Shown here: positions 6,912-16,481 of the stretch, one piece after another
Numbering within the stretch: the first letter of the stretch is position 1
Layout: each line of letters opens with the position of its first letter
Virus record (IMG/VR): IMGVR_UViG_3300020471_001814
Span: 1 to 47,253 of that record
Direction: 5' to 3' (one strand)
DNA: 47,253 nucleotides
From: a virus
Notes under the pieces: generated by a model
What the model was told of the DNA's origin: nothing
The model's database searches: none
The model's input: only the letters and a program-made list of their open reading frames with translations
Position numbers and translations under genes: made by a program

Positions 6912-7837
6912 CTTACTCCTTTGAAAACTTCCTTAACGGTTTTTATTAATTCTTTATAATCTCTGTATCCTCTCTCTTCAACATCATCAACACAATCTAA
7001 AATAGGATAGAATTCGTGATTTGACATTTTTCTGTAGTAATTATCATCATTAAAATAATTATCTCTTTTACATTCTGCTGCAGCGTTGAAATAAGAAATA
7101 TTTGGAACTCCAAACATACTACAAAGTAGACTTCCACCACCACCCATTGTCACAAATCCGTTTACTTTGGATAGTATTTGCAATTGATTTTCATTGTAAA
7201 TATTAGTGTCTTTCGACTTTATTAAATCATCCATTAAAACAACATCTTCATAAAACTCTGTTAGTTTATAGTCGGTTATCGTACCAATACCCTCAACATC
7301 CGCCACTATATCCCTAAAACCCATATTTAACCCATTCGCTTCGTTTTGGTCTAATGGGAATTCTGTATTCTTTGGTCTTTTATAAATAACACCATAACCA
7401 TTTTCTGTTAAATAATTAAACAAATCATATAAAAATGGAATGTCAAAATAACCAGCTGGTGGTTTTCCATGTTCTACATTATATCTATTAGACACAAAAA
7501 TCATCGGCTTGTCAAACTTAAATGCATCTGTATCATAAAAGGTTTTGTAAGGTGGAACTGACCATTTACTATAATCTAATACACCATTCGGAGATTTAAT
7601 TCTAGGACAATGATGAATCCAATTATTAGGTAGACTATCTAATCCCGCTGCTGCATTATCTATAGTTCTTTGATTATATACCTCTTTTACATCATCACAA
7701 AAGTAGTAAAATGGTTTCATACCCCTTACAGTACGAACACTTTTTAATTCACCCCTTTCATGTAACCAATATGCATAAGTTATACCTAATGCTAACTCTA
7801 ATCCAAATTCTGGATGTAAATCTATTACCTTACCCAT
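6908..7837 (-). CDS. Putative GT-B-like glycosyltransferase
   Basis: 309 residues, soluble, with no DxD motif. The C-terminal half has Rossmann-like features: KVNGFVTMGGGGSLLCSMFG followed by VPNISYF, the pattern of donor-binding loops in GT-B enzymes (GT9 and related). A second protein of this island (26326-27312) has a similar loop (KCSIYGASGAAVVPFF). Function is inferred from fold-like features and from lying between an epimerase and an RmlD-like reductase. Confidence 0.5.
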   Translation of the reverse strand: MGKVIDLHPEFGLELALGITYAYWLHERGELKSVRTVRGMKPFYYFCDDVKEVYNQRTIDNAAAGLDSLPNNWIHHCPRIKSPNGVLDYSKWSVPPYKTFYDTDAFKFDKPMIFVSNRYNVEHGKPPAGYFDIPFLYDLFNYLTENGYGVIYKRPKNTEFPLDQNEANGLNMGFRDIVADVEGIGTITDYKLTEFYEDVVLMDDLIKSKDTNIYNENQLQILSKVNGFVTMGGGGSLLCSMFGVPNISYFNAAAECKRDNYFNDDNYYRKMSNHEFYPILDCVDDVEERGYRDYKELIKTVKEVFKGVR

Positions 7838-8543
7838 AAAATTCCTTTAGTTGTTGTAATTGTTTTTTTATTGTTGGAACTTCAACTTGTCCTCGTAAAC
7901 ATCTGTTTATTTTTAACTTAGAGTCTTTATGAATAACTATTTTTTTATCATAAACCTCTTTAATTACATTTAGTAAGTCATACTTGGATATACATTCAGT
8001 AGACATAGTTGTATTTTTAGCATATTTTTTCCAATTTACCATCAACTCAACACATTGTTTTGCCCATTGTAAAGTAGTGTTACCATTCCAGTAACATTCA
8101 GTATATCCAAAGACCTCATCATTACTATTTAGAAACCAATCTAATAGACTGACTTTATCCTTACCATGTCCTATAACACAAGTCTTTATTATTTTAGTCC
8201 TACTTCCATGTAAAGCTAAGTAATTTGAAGCTTTGATTTTAGACAAAGTATAGTCATCTTTCTCTTTCCAAGAATCAGTATCTTGATGTATAACTCTACA
8301 ATTAACATTTTCATCTAACCAAATTGGTAGCTCATAGTTTATCTTAAAATCAGTTGTTTTCTGTGGTATCGCACCAATACAATTTATTACATAGTCCCCA
8401 TTAAAACTCAACAAGCTCCTAACAAAATCTTCAGTAGACCATCGCGAATCAATAGTTAAAATTTCAAAACCAGAACAGCTATTTAGATGTTTACAAACAG
8501 CGTTACCCAACATACCATTATGACCTAAGACTAATACTTTCAT
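7830..8543 (-). CDS. RmlD-like nucleotide-sugar reductase (SDR)
   Basis: 237 residues. The N-terminal GHNGMLG (7-13) is the NAD(P)-binding loop typical of dTDP-4-dehydrorhamnose reductase-like SDRs, and the catalytic pair is YTLSK with Y98 and K102. The protein is shorter than RmlD (about 290-300 residues), and the middle region is reduced. It probably reduces a 4-keto sugar nucleotide, perhaps the product of one of the dehydratases of this island. It overlaps the next gene by 8 bases and shares one base with the one upstream. Confidence 0.7.
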   Translation of the reverse strand: MKVLVLGHNGMLGNAVCKHLNSCSGFEILTIDSRWSTEDFVRSLLSFNGDYVINCIGAIPQKTTDFKINYELPIWLDENVNCRVIHQDTDSWKEKDDYTLSKIKASNYLALHGSRTKIIKTCVIGHGKDKVSLLDWFLNSNDEVFGYTECYWNGNTTLQWAKQCVELMVNWKKYAKNTTMSTECISKYDLLNVIKEVYDKKIVIHKDSKLKINRCLRGQVEVPTIKKQLQQLKEFYG

Positions 8544-9784
8544 TATATAGAATCAAACCCCCTTAAATCCTCGTAAGAACTTACCAGTTGAACTTTAGGG
8601 AAAGCCACTAAGTAAGAATATCTTTTGAATTGAGTTTTCTGTATTATCATTTTGGAGTAATTCCAAGCGAAGATTATTATTATATCCACATCTGAATTTT
8701 TCAATTTATCAACTTCAACTATTGGTATTTTAGTGCCAGATAAATATCTACCACACCTCTCTGGTGATTCATCAACAATGAACTTTACAACACTTTCATC
8801 TAAACCAGTCATACTACAAAATATTCCAGCCCTACCAGAAGCACCATAACCAGCTATTTTATAATCTTTACTTAACTCTTTAATTTGATTATTAAAGTCT
8901 GAAATGTGCTTTTTTACGGTAACTCTATACTTTTTTAAGTAATCAATATCAGCTATATTTTTAGACTCTAATTCCATTCTTTTCATTATCTTTGGTGGTA
9001 AGTATGTGTTCCTATTTGCAACAGTAACTCTAATAGAGCCTGAATGTATTGGTATCTCTTCAAAATCAACTAAAGTCATGTTATGCTTTTGAAACATATT
9101 TTTCAAAGCTGTTATCGAATAGTAGAAAATATGTTCGTGATAAACATTATCCCATTGTTTACCATCTATTATGCTGTTTAAATAATGCACCTCAAAAACA
9201 AAATAACCATTAACCTTTAAAACATTTCTAACGCCCTCAATAACATTTTGAACATCAATTATATGTGCAAAAGAATTATTTGCTAAAACAAAATCGTATC
9301 TACTGATAAAATAATCTGAATTAAAATTTTCATAGTTAAAAAATTTATTGTAAACTTTCAAACCTTTATCTTTTGCTATTTTATAAGGTATCTCAGATGG
9401 ATCTACCCCCTCCACATCAGCACCTAACTTAGATAGTGGACTTAACAATACACCGTCATTACAACCAATTTCAAGTATTTTTTTATCTTTAATATTGTAA
9501 TCTTCATTTAAGTCAAATGCGACTTGTTTAAAATACTCTGATAAACTAACTGATGATAAATAACGGTAATCTTTAAATGCCACTTTCGGTTCAATTAATG
9601 AATCTGTTTGAACTAGTTTACAATTATCACAGAACAAAAGATTTAAGTCCCATCTTGTTTGATTATCCAAATCCTCATAACTTGGAAACTCACCAACAAA
9701 AGGCACACTTCCAAGATCGAGTATTGTCTCTAAACTATCGTTTCCACAACCAGCACACTCTAATCTCTTAGTGTATTCATTCAC
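8543..9784 (-). CDS. Sugar C-methyltransferase (three-domain, zinc-binding)
   Basis: 413 residues with the three-part layout of NDP-hexose C-methyltransferases: an N-terminal zinc site (C10xxC13 and C52xxC55), a SAM-binding Rossmann domain (KILEIGCNDG at 102-111) with the family's YHEH motif at 215-218, and a C-terminal Rossmann-like domain (YGASGRAG at 313-320). Members such as TylC3 methylate C3 of a 4-keto sugar nucleotide. The start is a GTG (9784-9782) that shares a base with the upstream TAG. The product would be a branched-chain deoxysugar, consistent with the dehydratase just upstream. Confidence 0.85.
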   Translation of the reverse strand: MNEYTKRLECAGCGNDSLETILDLGSVPFVGEFPSYEDLDNQTRWDLNLLFCDNCKLVQTDSLIEPKVAFKDYRYLSSVSLSEYFKQVAFDLNEDYNIKDKKILEIGCNDGVLLSPLSKLGADVEGVDPSEIPYKIAKDKGLKVYNKFFNYENFNSDYFISRYDFVLANNSFAHIIDVQNVIEGVRNVLKVNGYFVFEVHYLNSIIDGKQWDNVYHEHIFYYSITALKNMFQKHNMTLVDFEEIPIHSGSIRVTVANRNTYLPPKIMKRMELESKNIADIDYLKKYRVTVKKHISDFNNQIKELSKDYKIAGYGASGRAGIFCSMTGLDESVVKFIVDESPERCGRYLSGTKIPIVEVDKLKNSDVDIIIIFAWNYSKMIIQKTQFKRYSYLVAFPKVQLVSSYEDLRGFDSI

Positions 9785-10746
9785 TATAAGACACCTTTCT
9801 CAACTAAAAAATTATACGCTTCATCACTATCCATTACATAAAACTCCGAATTTAGTGGTGTGTGGTTGTAATCCTCATTGTGTCTTTCGTAACCAATCAT
9901 TAAATATTTATCATTAGCTCTGACAACTCTCTGATATTCTATTGAACTTATCATTTCTTCATGCAACTTCTCACCACTTCTAATAGGTATCTTATGAAAC
10001 TCTATATCATCTTTACCAAGTGATTTAGCTATCGCTTTGGCAAAATCTATAATTTTCATCGATGGTAATTCAGGAACCACTATTTTACCATGTGAATCTT
10101 TTGACTCATAAGACCACTCTATCAAATCAATCGCTTCATCCAACGTAATTAAAAATCTAGTCATATCAGTATTGGTTATTGGTAAACTTTTAGCACCTCT
10201 CTGAACAATATCTTTGAACACTGGTATGAGTGAGCCTGTAGAATCCAAAACATTTCCATATCTACACAAAGCGACTTTTACATCTGTTTGTTGTTTGGCA
10301 AAATTAACATACATTTGCTCTGCTATACCTTTACTCATACCATAAACATTAACAGGACTACAAGCCTTATCGGTAGATATGAACATTAAAGTTTCTATTT
10401 TATGTTGACATTCTTGTATACAATCAATCAAATATTGGTGTCCTACAATATTCGTTAGTATAGTTTCGTATGGATTATCTTGTGCAACCCAAACTGTTTT
10501 CATAGCTGCGGTATTTACTATAATTTCTGGTTTAAACTCGTACATTGTTCTCAGTATAGAACCCTTATCCTTAACATCTCCTACTCTGTATAGTGCATTA
10601 GGATATTGTCTTTTCATATCCTCTTGCTTATGTTCGTTTCTAGAAAATACTAAAATATCATTATCATTACACCATCTATCAGTAAGTGCAGTTCCCAATG
10701 CACCAGTACCACCAATAACCATTATTTTTTTATTCTCTATAATCAT
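9784..10746 (-). CDS. UDP-GlcNAc 4,6-dehydratase-like SDR (PseB/CapD family)
   Basis: 320 residues. NAD-binding GGTGALG at 12-18; STDKA at 124-128 and YGMSK with Y135 and K139, the catalytic arrangement of PseB/FlaA1/CapD-type dehydratases. MTRFLITLDEAIDLI downstream is also typical of this family. The reaction would be 4,6-dehydration of UDP-GlcNAc (with or without C5 inversion) to a 4-keto-6-deoxy sugar. The next gene downstream is a C-methyltransferase and the one upstream a PLP aminotransferase, both of which act on 4-keto sugars. Whether C5 is inverted cannot be decided here. Confidence 0.85.
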   Translation of the reverse strand: MIIENKKIMVIGGTGALGTALTDRWCNDNDILVFSRNEHKQEDMKRQYPNALYRVGDVKDKGSILRTMYEFKPEIIVNTAAMKTVWVAQDNPYETILTNIVGHQYLIDCIQECQHKIETLMFISTDKACSPVNVYGMSKGIAEQMYVNFAKQQTDVKVALCRYGNVLDSTGSLIPVFKDIVQRGAKSLPITNTDMTRFLITLDEAIDLIEWSYESKDSHGKIVVPELPSMKIIDFAKAIAKSLGKDDIEFHKIPIRSGEKLHEEMISSIEYQRVVRANDKYLMIGYERHNEDYNHTPLNSEFYVMDSDEAYNFLVEKGVL

Positions 10747-11863
10747 TTAAAACCTCTTTTATTTTATCTGTTATGAAAACAATATTCTCATCAGTTAATT
10801 CAGTATACATTGGTAGTGAAATGTGCTTTTGTAAAACTTCATCAGCTACTTTAAATTCATAACCACTAACATATTTTTCAAAAACTGGTTGTTTGTGACA
10901 AGGTGGATTGTATGCGTCACCCAACTGTATTCCAAATTGTAACATTTTATCAATAAATTTTTTTCTGTTTACATTATTAAGTATAAGGTAAAAGTTCCAA
11001 TATGAATTTTTTATTTCGTTATATATTGGTAGTAAATTTATTTCAGGAATATCATCTAACAACTTTCTATACATATTTGATATGTGATTACGTTTTTCAA
11101 CAAAATCCTCAAGTCTTTTTAACTGATATAACCCCAATATCGCTGATATTTCATTCATTCTATCATTTGAAGCTGAGTATAGTCCTAATCTACCATCACC
11201 ACCGTGATTTCTTAATGTTTTGGCCATTGACATAACATCGTATGAATTAGTGGTAATCATACCACCCTCACCAGTTGTCATTATCTTTGTTGGGTAAAAA
11301 GAAAAACAACCAACATCACCCAAAGAACCAGCACACATTCTTTTATCTCTATACTCATTATATATTTTAGCACCATGTGCATGTGCGGCATCCTCAATTA
11401 AATGTAAACCACTTCTATCACAAAAGTTCCTAATTTTGTAAATGTCTGGAGTTATGAATCCACCCATATGAACTATGATAATTGCAGCGACATCAGTAGT
11501 CATTCTATCTAAAATATTATCATACGACATACACAACGTTGAACTATCTATATCAGTAAATACAGGAGTATTATTTGATAAAATAACAGAGTTACCTGTC
11601 GCCACAAAGGTTTCAGTTGGCACTAATATTTTTTTATTTTTTATACCCAAAGATTTTATTGATAATTCTAAAGCTGAAGTACAAGAATTAGTAGCGACTG
11701 CGTACTTAGTTCCAACTATTTTAGCAAACTTAGTTTCAAACTCCTCCACTTTTTCACCCTGAACTAAATTACCAGAGTGTAATGTGCCTTTTATATCTTC
11801 TAATATATCGTCAACATCTTTTTCAGAGAAGTATGGTTTAGCTCTTGGATATAATATACTCAA
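10730..11863 (-). CDS. DegT/DnrJ/EryC1 sugar aminotransferase
   Basis: 377 residues, the full length of the family. The PLP lysine is K193 in FYPTKIMTTGEGG; the aspartate of HLIEDAAHAHGA (about 154-165) supports the PLP ring. It would transaminate a 4-keto sugar nucleotide with glutamate as donor. It overlaps the dehydratase gene downstream by 17 bases, so the pair can make a 4-amino-4,6-dideoxy sugar. The start is a TTG at 11863-11861 with a GGGGA upstream; no in-frame ATG lies near. It overlaps the upstream gene by 26 bases. Confidence 0.9.
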   Translation of the reverse strand: MSILYPRAKPYFSEKDVDDILEDIKGTLHSGNLVQGEKVEEFETKFAKIVGTKYAVATNSCTSALELSIKSLGIKNKKILVPTETFVATGNSVILSNNTPVFTDIDSSTLCMSYDNILDRMTTDVAAIIIVHMGGFITPDIYKIRNFCDRSGLHLIEDAAHAHGAKIYNEYRDKRMCAGSLGDVGCFSFYPTKIMTTGEGGMITTNSYDVMSMAKTLRNHGGDGRLGLYSASNDRMNEISAILGLYQLKRLEDFVEKRNHISNMYRKLLDDIPEINLLPIYNEIKNSYWNFYLILNNVNRKKFIDKMLQFGIQLGDAYNPPCHKQPVFEKYVSGYEFKVADEVLQKHISLPMYTELTDENIVFITDKIKEVLNDYRE

Positions 11864-12620
11864 GTATCCCCGCCTTCAATGATTCAAACCTCACATCTAA
11901 ATCATTTTTTGTTAGTTTATTTGAAAAAACACACTCTTTATTTCTGAAAGTATATTCTTCATTAAAAGTATACATTACATGTGTTGATTTGTTCATTATC
12001 TTAAAAAACAATCTGACTAACTCCCTACAAGAAATAACCTCATCATTAGCGACATCATATGTTTTACCAACCACACCCTTTTCAACTACTTTGATTATCA
12101 CGTTAGCGACATCTTCTACAAAAACAAAAGATAAATTTTTATCACCCAAACCCTCTAATTTAATTGGTTCTTTTTTATTTATAGAATCTAAAAAATAATC
12201 AATTCTTTTATGTGGATCGTTTTTTCCTATTATGTAAGTAGGTCTTATAATTACTGAGGGAATATCTGATTCAAACCTTAGAAATAACTCTATCTCTGCT
12301 TTTCTTTTACCATAATCACCAAAAAAAGAATATTGACTAGCGATACTACTGATTAATATGTACTGACTCAACCTATCTGTATTTATAGAACTAAATAGCT
12401 TTTCTATCTGACTTACATCGTAAGCACACATATCAATAATAATTTCAGGTGAAATATCAATGTTTTTAATTTCATTTCTATCTACCTTAATTACATTACA
12501 ATCAACTGGTGAATTACCAGAGCGATTCAATAAGTTAACATTATAACCTTTTTTATATAAATCTTCAGAAACCAATTTTCCTACAAATCGATTTCCACCA
12601 ATAATTAGGATTTCTCTCAT
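11838..12620 (-). CDS. NAD-dependent epimerase/dehydratase (SDR)
   Basis: 260 residues. IIGGNRFVG at 6-14 is a variant NAD-binding loop, seen in atypical extended SDRs. YGKRKAE near 103-109 provides the YxxxK pair. It resembles the reductase-type SDRs that complete deoxysugar pathways. Very AT-rich, with many AAA and TTT codons. Substrate unknown; the position upstream of the aminotransferase suggests action on the same nucleotide sugar. Confidence 0.75.
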   Translation of the reverse strand: MREILIIGGNRFVGKLVSEDLYKKGYNVNLLNRSGNSPVDCNVIKVDRNEIKNIDISPEIIIDMCAYDVSQIEKLFSSINTDRLSQYILISSIASQYSFFGDYGKRKAEIELFLRFESDIPSVIIRPTYIIGKNDPHKRIDYFLDSINKKEPIKLEGLGDKNLSFVFVEDVANVIIKVVEKGVVGKTYDVANDEVISCRELVRLFFKIMNKSTHVMYTFNEEYTFRNKECVFSNKLTKNDLDVRFESLKAGILEYIISKS

Positions 12621-13255
12621 ATTAAATTATTTTTGTAATATTTTTCAACATCCTCAGTAAATGTGCTTGTTAAATCATTACATATGTTATATAATGAAGA
12701 ATATGAATTTAACACACGTGGTTTATGGTAAGATAGTTTAACATCAGTAAATAAGGATTCTTTTAAATATAATTTACCACCCTCTCCACTAATGTATTCA
12801 GTTCCAAATCTACGAACAATGTCAACTAGTCTTTGAGTGCTTTTTGTGTTTATGTCTAACTCACTACTCAAAAATATAGGTGTTTTTATACCTAATTTTT
12901 CCCTAACCCAATTTATGCTTTCCATATTAATATCTATTAACTTTTTGTAAGAATATAAATCCGTAAAATCTATACCAAAGTTGTACTCTAATTTTTTTAC
13001 AATTTTATGCTTCCAATTAGTATTTACAACTTCAACTTCATTAATTAATTTCTTGTAAGCATTTTTTTCTACTTGTATAGTAAAAAATTCATCTGTATCA
13101 TTTTTATTTAAAAATCTGTTTCTATTTTGCCAATTCCCCTTTGAATACTGTACATCATCAAGTATTACAAATACATCTGCATATTCCATTTTTTGAAAAA
13201 AACCCATATAAGGAAAATGTTCAGGTTGGTGGATAGCAACCTTCACACCTTCCAT
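12617..13255 (-). CDS. WbqC-like protein
   Basis: 212 residues. The N-terminus VAIHQPEHFPYMGFFQKM and the following ADVFVILDDVQYSKGNWQNR are the recognised signature of the WbqC-like family found in O-antigen and capsule loci. NRNRFL and the later ISGEGGKLYL segment also fit. The biochemical role of WbqC is not firmly known; it is usually thought to take part in amino-sugar formation or transfer, often beside DegT aminotransferases, as here. One of the most AT-rich genes of the island (14 GC of 60 at 12901-12960). Confidence 0.85.
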   Translation of the reverse strand: MEGVKVAIHQPEHFPYMGFFQKMEYADVFVILDDVQYSKGNWQNRNRFLNKNDTDEFFTIQVEKNAYKKLINEVEVVNTNWKHKIVKKLEYNFGIDFTDLYSYKKLIDINMESINWVREKLGIKTPIFLSSELDINTKSTQRLVDIVRRFGTEYISGEGGKLYLKESLFTDVKLSYHKPRVLNSYSSLYNICNDLTSTFTEDVEKYYKNNLI

Positions 13256-14166
13256 AAACTATTCCAATGATTGACAAAAACTTCCTCACTATAGTAATTG
13301 TTATATCTTTTTTTGGTTGTTTCCATACATAATTTATAAAACTTTTCATCTTTCAGTTTATTTGCAATCTCTTTAGCCTTATCTATCTCACCAACATCAA
13401 CAGTGGTTAATGGATGTAGTATGTTTTGAGTGTTAACATTAGAGTAACCAATACAAGGTATTCCGTGAAAACTACAATTAAGATTGAATGTACCAGCAGA
13501 AGCTGTTCCCAACTGAATACCAACATTAAATTGTGATAGGATATCTATCCACTCTCTCCACATAACCCATGGTATGTGATTTAATACCTCTTTCTCTTCT
13601 GATTTCATTCTACCAGTTGTCACCGCTGTTATAGGATTATCCAACTCTAAAGCGACTTGATATGAATCAAATCCACCATAAGCCCAAACCCAATTACCAC
13701 CGAGTATAGTTCCATTACCCCATTCACTCCTAGAAACAATGTCATCAGTAATCATAACAGATGGTAGTAGTTCTGTCCTAACATTAGTTAATCCATTATA
13801 ATATGTCAAATCAATATCATTGTGACAAAATATCAAATCCATTTCTGTTATAAAATTGAAATACCAAATCTGTTCTGCGATAGGACTATCTTGCCAGTAA
13901 TTATAATAACTTTCCTGCATTATGGTTACTTTTCTACATACTCTACGATATTGTTCTAACAATGGATAGTTTAGTAACATCTCTCTTTTCTTTGGTAATA
14001 TCATTACACCTACATCATATAAATTGTCAGGTAGTGTTTGTATCTTAGACAATGGATGGTGTGTAGCACCCAAAGCACAAACCCAAGCAACATCTGTTCT
14101 CATATTAGGATGGTTTCTTGGTACTTTACCCTCATAACCAGCCTCTGAAAAAAATCCTATGTTCAT
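13243..14166 (-). CDS. Putative GT-B glycosyltransferase
   Basis: 307 residues, soluble. No DxD. Features of a GT-B C-terminal domain: ILSQFNVGIQLGTASAGTFNL then HGIPCIGYSNVNT near 232-265, like the donor-binding region of GT4-type enzymes, followed by a C-terminal helix that packs back on the N-domain. Placed between WbqC and a PIG-L deacetylase with 4-13 base overlaps. Sugar specificity unknown; it may also be a catalytically divergent relative. Confidence 0.5.
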   Translation of the reverse strand: MNIGFFSEAGYEGKVPRNHPNMRTDVAWVCALGATHHPLSKIQTLPDNLYDVGVMILPKKREMLLNYPLLEQYRRVCRKVTIMQESYYNYWQDSPIAEQIWYFNFITEMDLIFCHNDIDLTYYNGLTNVRTELLPSVMITDDIVSRSEWGNGTILGGNWVWAYGGFDSYQVALELDNPITAVTTGRMKSEEKEVLNHIPWVMWREWIDILSQFNVGIQLGTASAGTFNLNCSFHGIPCIGYSNVNTQNILHPLTTVDVGEIDKAKEIANKLKDEKFYKLCMETTKKRYNNYYSEEVFVNHWNSLWKV

Positions 14167-14789
14167 CCAAAGAGCCTTTCTATTCTAAACTGTTCTACAT
14201 AACCAACACCAACTTTTGAACATAAGTAGTTGGTATGGAAATCTCTTATACTTTGTTCTTGAAAATATAATTTATCTTTTTGTGAAACAAATCCTTCTCT
14301 CAGTAATCCTACCTTATTTGTTATTACAGAGTTAACATTAACATAGTAATTTGGAATCCATTCTTCTAATGTCGATGGTGCTCTATATGTTATAAGACCA
14401 ACATCTTTTCCCCTTAACAACGCGTAAGATATATGATTAACCATTCTATGTTCAAAATGTGAATCGTGTTTTGGTAAAGTACAAATTGCACCATAAGAAC
14501 TGATGTCATATTTATTTTCAATATGATTTACCCAAAAATCTTCTGATTCAGATTTTACATGAGATTGTTCTGAAAATTCACCATTCACGTTCTCAAACCA
14601 ATCCCAAATATACATACACTCTTTAGTTCTATCCTTACCAGTGGTTTCATCAAAATCTCCACCATCTGACAAAACAAGAACGTCAAATTGAGTTTCTCTA
14701 TATGTGGCCATAGAACCTAACATACCATATTCTGTATCATCAGGATGAGCTGATAAACAAAGGACTTTATTTAAATTTAAAAATTTCAT
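14163..14789 (-). CDS. PIG-L/LmbE-family deacetylase
   Basis: 208 residues. AHPDD at 14-18 gives the zinc ligands (His, Asp) of the LmbE/PIG-L fold. LSDGGD at about 41-46 and the later H-D-S-H-F-E-H segment (about 105-111) supply the distal histidine. These enzymes remove an N-acetyl group from GlcNAc-containing substrates. In this context it would expose an amino group on a sugar before further decoration. Slightly shorter than usual family members, with core motifs intact. Confidence 0.85.
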   Translation of the reverse strand: MKFLNLNKVLCLSAHPDDTEYGMLGSMATYRETQFDVLVLSDGGDFDETTGKDRTKECMYIWDWFENVNGEFSEQSHVKSESEDFWVNHIENKYDISSYGAICTLPKHDSHFEHRMVNHISYALLRGKDVGLITYRAPSTLEEWIPNYYVNVNSVITNKVGLLREGFVSQKDKLYFQEQSIRDFHTNYLCSKVGVGYVEQFRIERLFG

Positions 14790-15613
14790 ATCGACTTAAA
14801 AAACCTATCAGTATATATTTTAATACCTCTTCTTCTTAAATAATCTCTAAAATCTTCTGAAACTGGATTGACTGCACCTTTCATAGTTTTATCTATTATA
14901 TTATAAATAGTATCTTGATTTTTGTAATTAAAAAATATTTCATCACTATTCTTTTTATACTCAACTGTGAACTCCCACTCCCCTTTATACCTTATTAGTT
15001 CAGTCCAATCATAAATTATTTCCCACACAAGTTTGTTAAGCTCTTCATAGTTAAGTTTTTTTGGATATACATTTTCTTTAATAACTTTACAAGGTGAACC
15101 AGCTGCAAAACACCCATCTGGTAGACTTCTATTAATAATTGAATTGATTCCTATAACTACATCATTACCAATAGTTACATTTGGTAACACAATACTTCTA
15201 GCTGGAAGCCAAACATTATCTCCAATTTTTACTGGACCAAAATCCGCTGGAAATCCTTGTGTAGTATCTAACCAAGCACCGTGAGTCCAAATCATCACAT
15301 CAGCACCTATACCACAGTTGTCTCCTATCTCTATAGTATCGGATGGGTTAATGACAGTATTCTCAAATATACCCACCCCCTTACCAATTTTAACATTTGA
15401 ATTAGGGCCGTTACATCCACCTCTGCCAACCTCAACACCATCCCACATAAACAACCAGCTATCAGCTTCAAAACTACGACATGATATTGTTACGTTGTCA
15501 CCTATAACACAAAACTCACCTAGTTTTATACTTTCACATTCTATGTTTACATTTTTACCAATTTTAACAGATGGGTGTATGTCTGTATTTTTAGCTATTA
15601 TTCTGTTTTGCAT
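14786..15613 (-). CDS. Hexapeptide-repeat (left-handed beta-helix) acyltransferase
   Basis: 275 residues. Residues about 10-170 show repeated hexads with I, V or L in the first position (for example VKIGKNVNIE, VKIGDNVWLPARSIVLPNVT, IGNDVVIGINS), the coil pattern of left-handed beta-helix acyltransferases. The closing AAGSPCKVIKEN is typical of the WbbJ/maltose O-acetyltransferase group. The last 85 residues are an extra helical tail. It would transfer acetyl from acetyl-CoA to a sugar hydroxyl or amino group; with the deacetylase next door it may re-acylate. Confidence 0.85.
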   Translation of the reverse strand: MQNRIIAKNTDIHPSVKIGKNVNIECESIKLGEFCVIGDNVTISCRSFEADSWLFMWDGVEVGRGGCNGPNSNVKIGKGVGIFENTVINPSDTIEIGDNCGIGADVMIWTHGAWLDTTQGFPADFGPVKIGDNVWLPARSIVLPNVTIGNDVVIGINSIINRSLPDGCFAAGSPCKVIKENVYPKKLNYEELNKLVWEIIYDWTELIRYKGEWEFTVEYKKNSDEIFFNYKNQDTIYNIIDKTMKGAVNPVSEDFRDYLRRRGIKIYTDRFFKSI

Positions 15614-16481
15614 CTAAAAAATCCTTTCTTACTTTTATTCTTTGTTGTAGTGCTACAGCGATTGGTCGATATCCCAATAAATCAAAATCTTCAGGATAAT
15701 AATTTAGTATTCTAGATATTATTTCATTAGAAAAATAATATCCTTTCCAATGAACTTTATGTAATTCTTTTCTTGTTTTATTCGTAACTTTTTGTGTTCT
15801 TGATGATGATATAAATGGTAACATAGTGCTTACTTGTATCTTATTTGCAACGTATCTCCAATCATTATTTAAGTTTTCATACTTACCTATGAAATCAACA
15901 ATCGACTTACCATCACACTCTGTCAAGAGATATTGTGGCATCCAATGAACTGACTTTTCATTAATATCATAGTCTGGTAAAACTCTCATTACAAATAAAC
16001 TGAATAGCAAATATACGTGGTCGAAACTCGTATCTAAAACTCCTTGTTCATCAATCATTCTATCATTTTCAGTACCAACCTCTATTAATCGCATGTTGTT
16101 ATGATAATCGGGCATTACAGTTCCCTCTAATATAATATGAGTAAAAGCTGATAACAATCTGTCAAACGGATTTCTAACGAAAGTAAACTTAAAATATTTT
16201 TTTAATTTTCTATCCGTTAAACTATTCCACCATTTGTTAAATTCAGTTGGTTGTTCTTTGTATGAGATTAAATCACTAATCTCCCGCCTCATTATACCTC
16301 TATACATTGATGTTCCAGCGACTTTGGCATTTTTAAACCAAATAAACTTTTTGCTTTCTGAAAATATCACTTGATATTTACCTATTTTATTTTTGATATG
16401 GTCTGTTAATGGATTTTTCACATTTACCACTTTTACTTTAGTTTTTTTTTCTTTTTTAAAAATGTTAAGTAGATTAGACAT
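15591..16481 (-). CDS. Sulfotransferase (family 2 type)
   Basis: 296 residues from the ATG at 16481. KNAKVAGTSMY (50-60) matches the 5'-phosphosulfate loop and VRNPFDRLLSAF (102-113) the 3'-phosphate loop of PAPS-dependent carbohydrate sulfotransferases. It would transfer sulfate from PAPS to a sugar hydroxyl. A longer frame exists back to 16595, but it starts with GTG and overlaps the upstream gene by 120 bases. The ATG at 16481 overlaps it by 8 bases, like its neighbours. No membrane anchor remains with this start, unlike Golgi relatives, so the enzyme is cytoplasmic. No PAPS-synthesis gene is in the window. Confidence 0.85.
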   Translation of the reverse strand: MSNLLNIFKKEKKTKVKVVNVKNPLTDHIKNKIGKYQVIFSESKKFIWFKNAKVAGTSMYRGIMRREISDLISYKEQPTEFNKWWNSLTDRKLKKYFKFTFVRNPFDRLLSAFTHIILEGTVMPDYHNNMRLIEVGTENDRMIDEQGVLDTSFDHVYLLFSLFVMRVLPDYDINEKSVHWMPQYLLTECDGKSIVDFIGKYENLNNDWRYVANKIQVSTMLPFISSSRTQKVTNKTRKELHKVHWKGYYFSNEIISRILNYYPEDFDLLGYRPIAVALQQRIKVRKDFLDAKQNNS

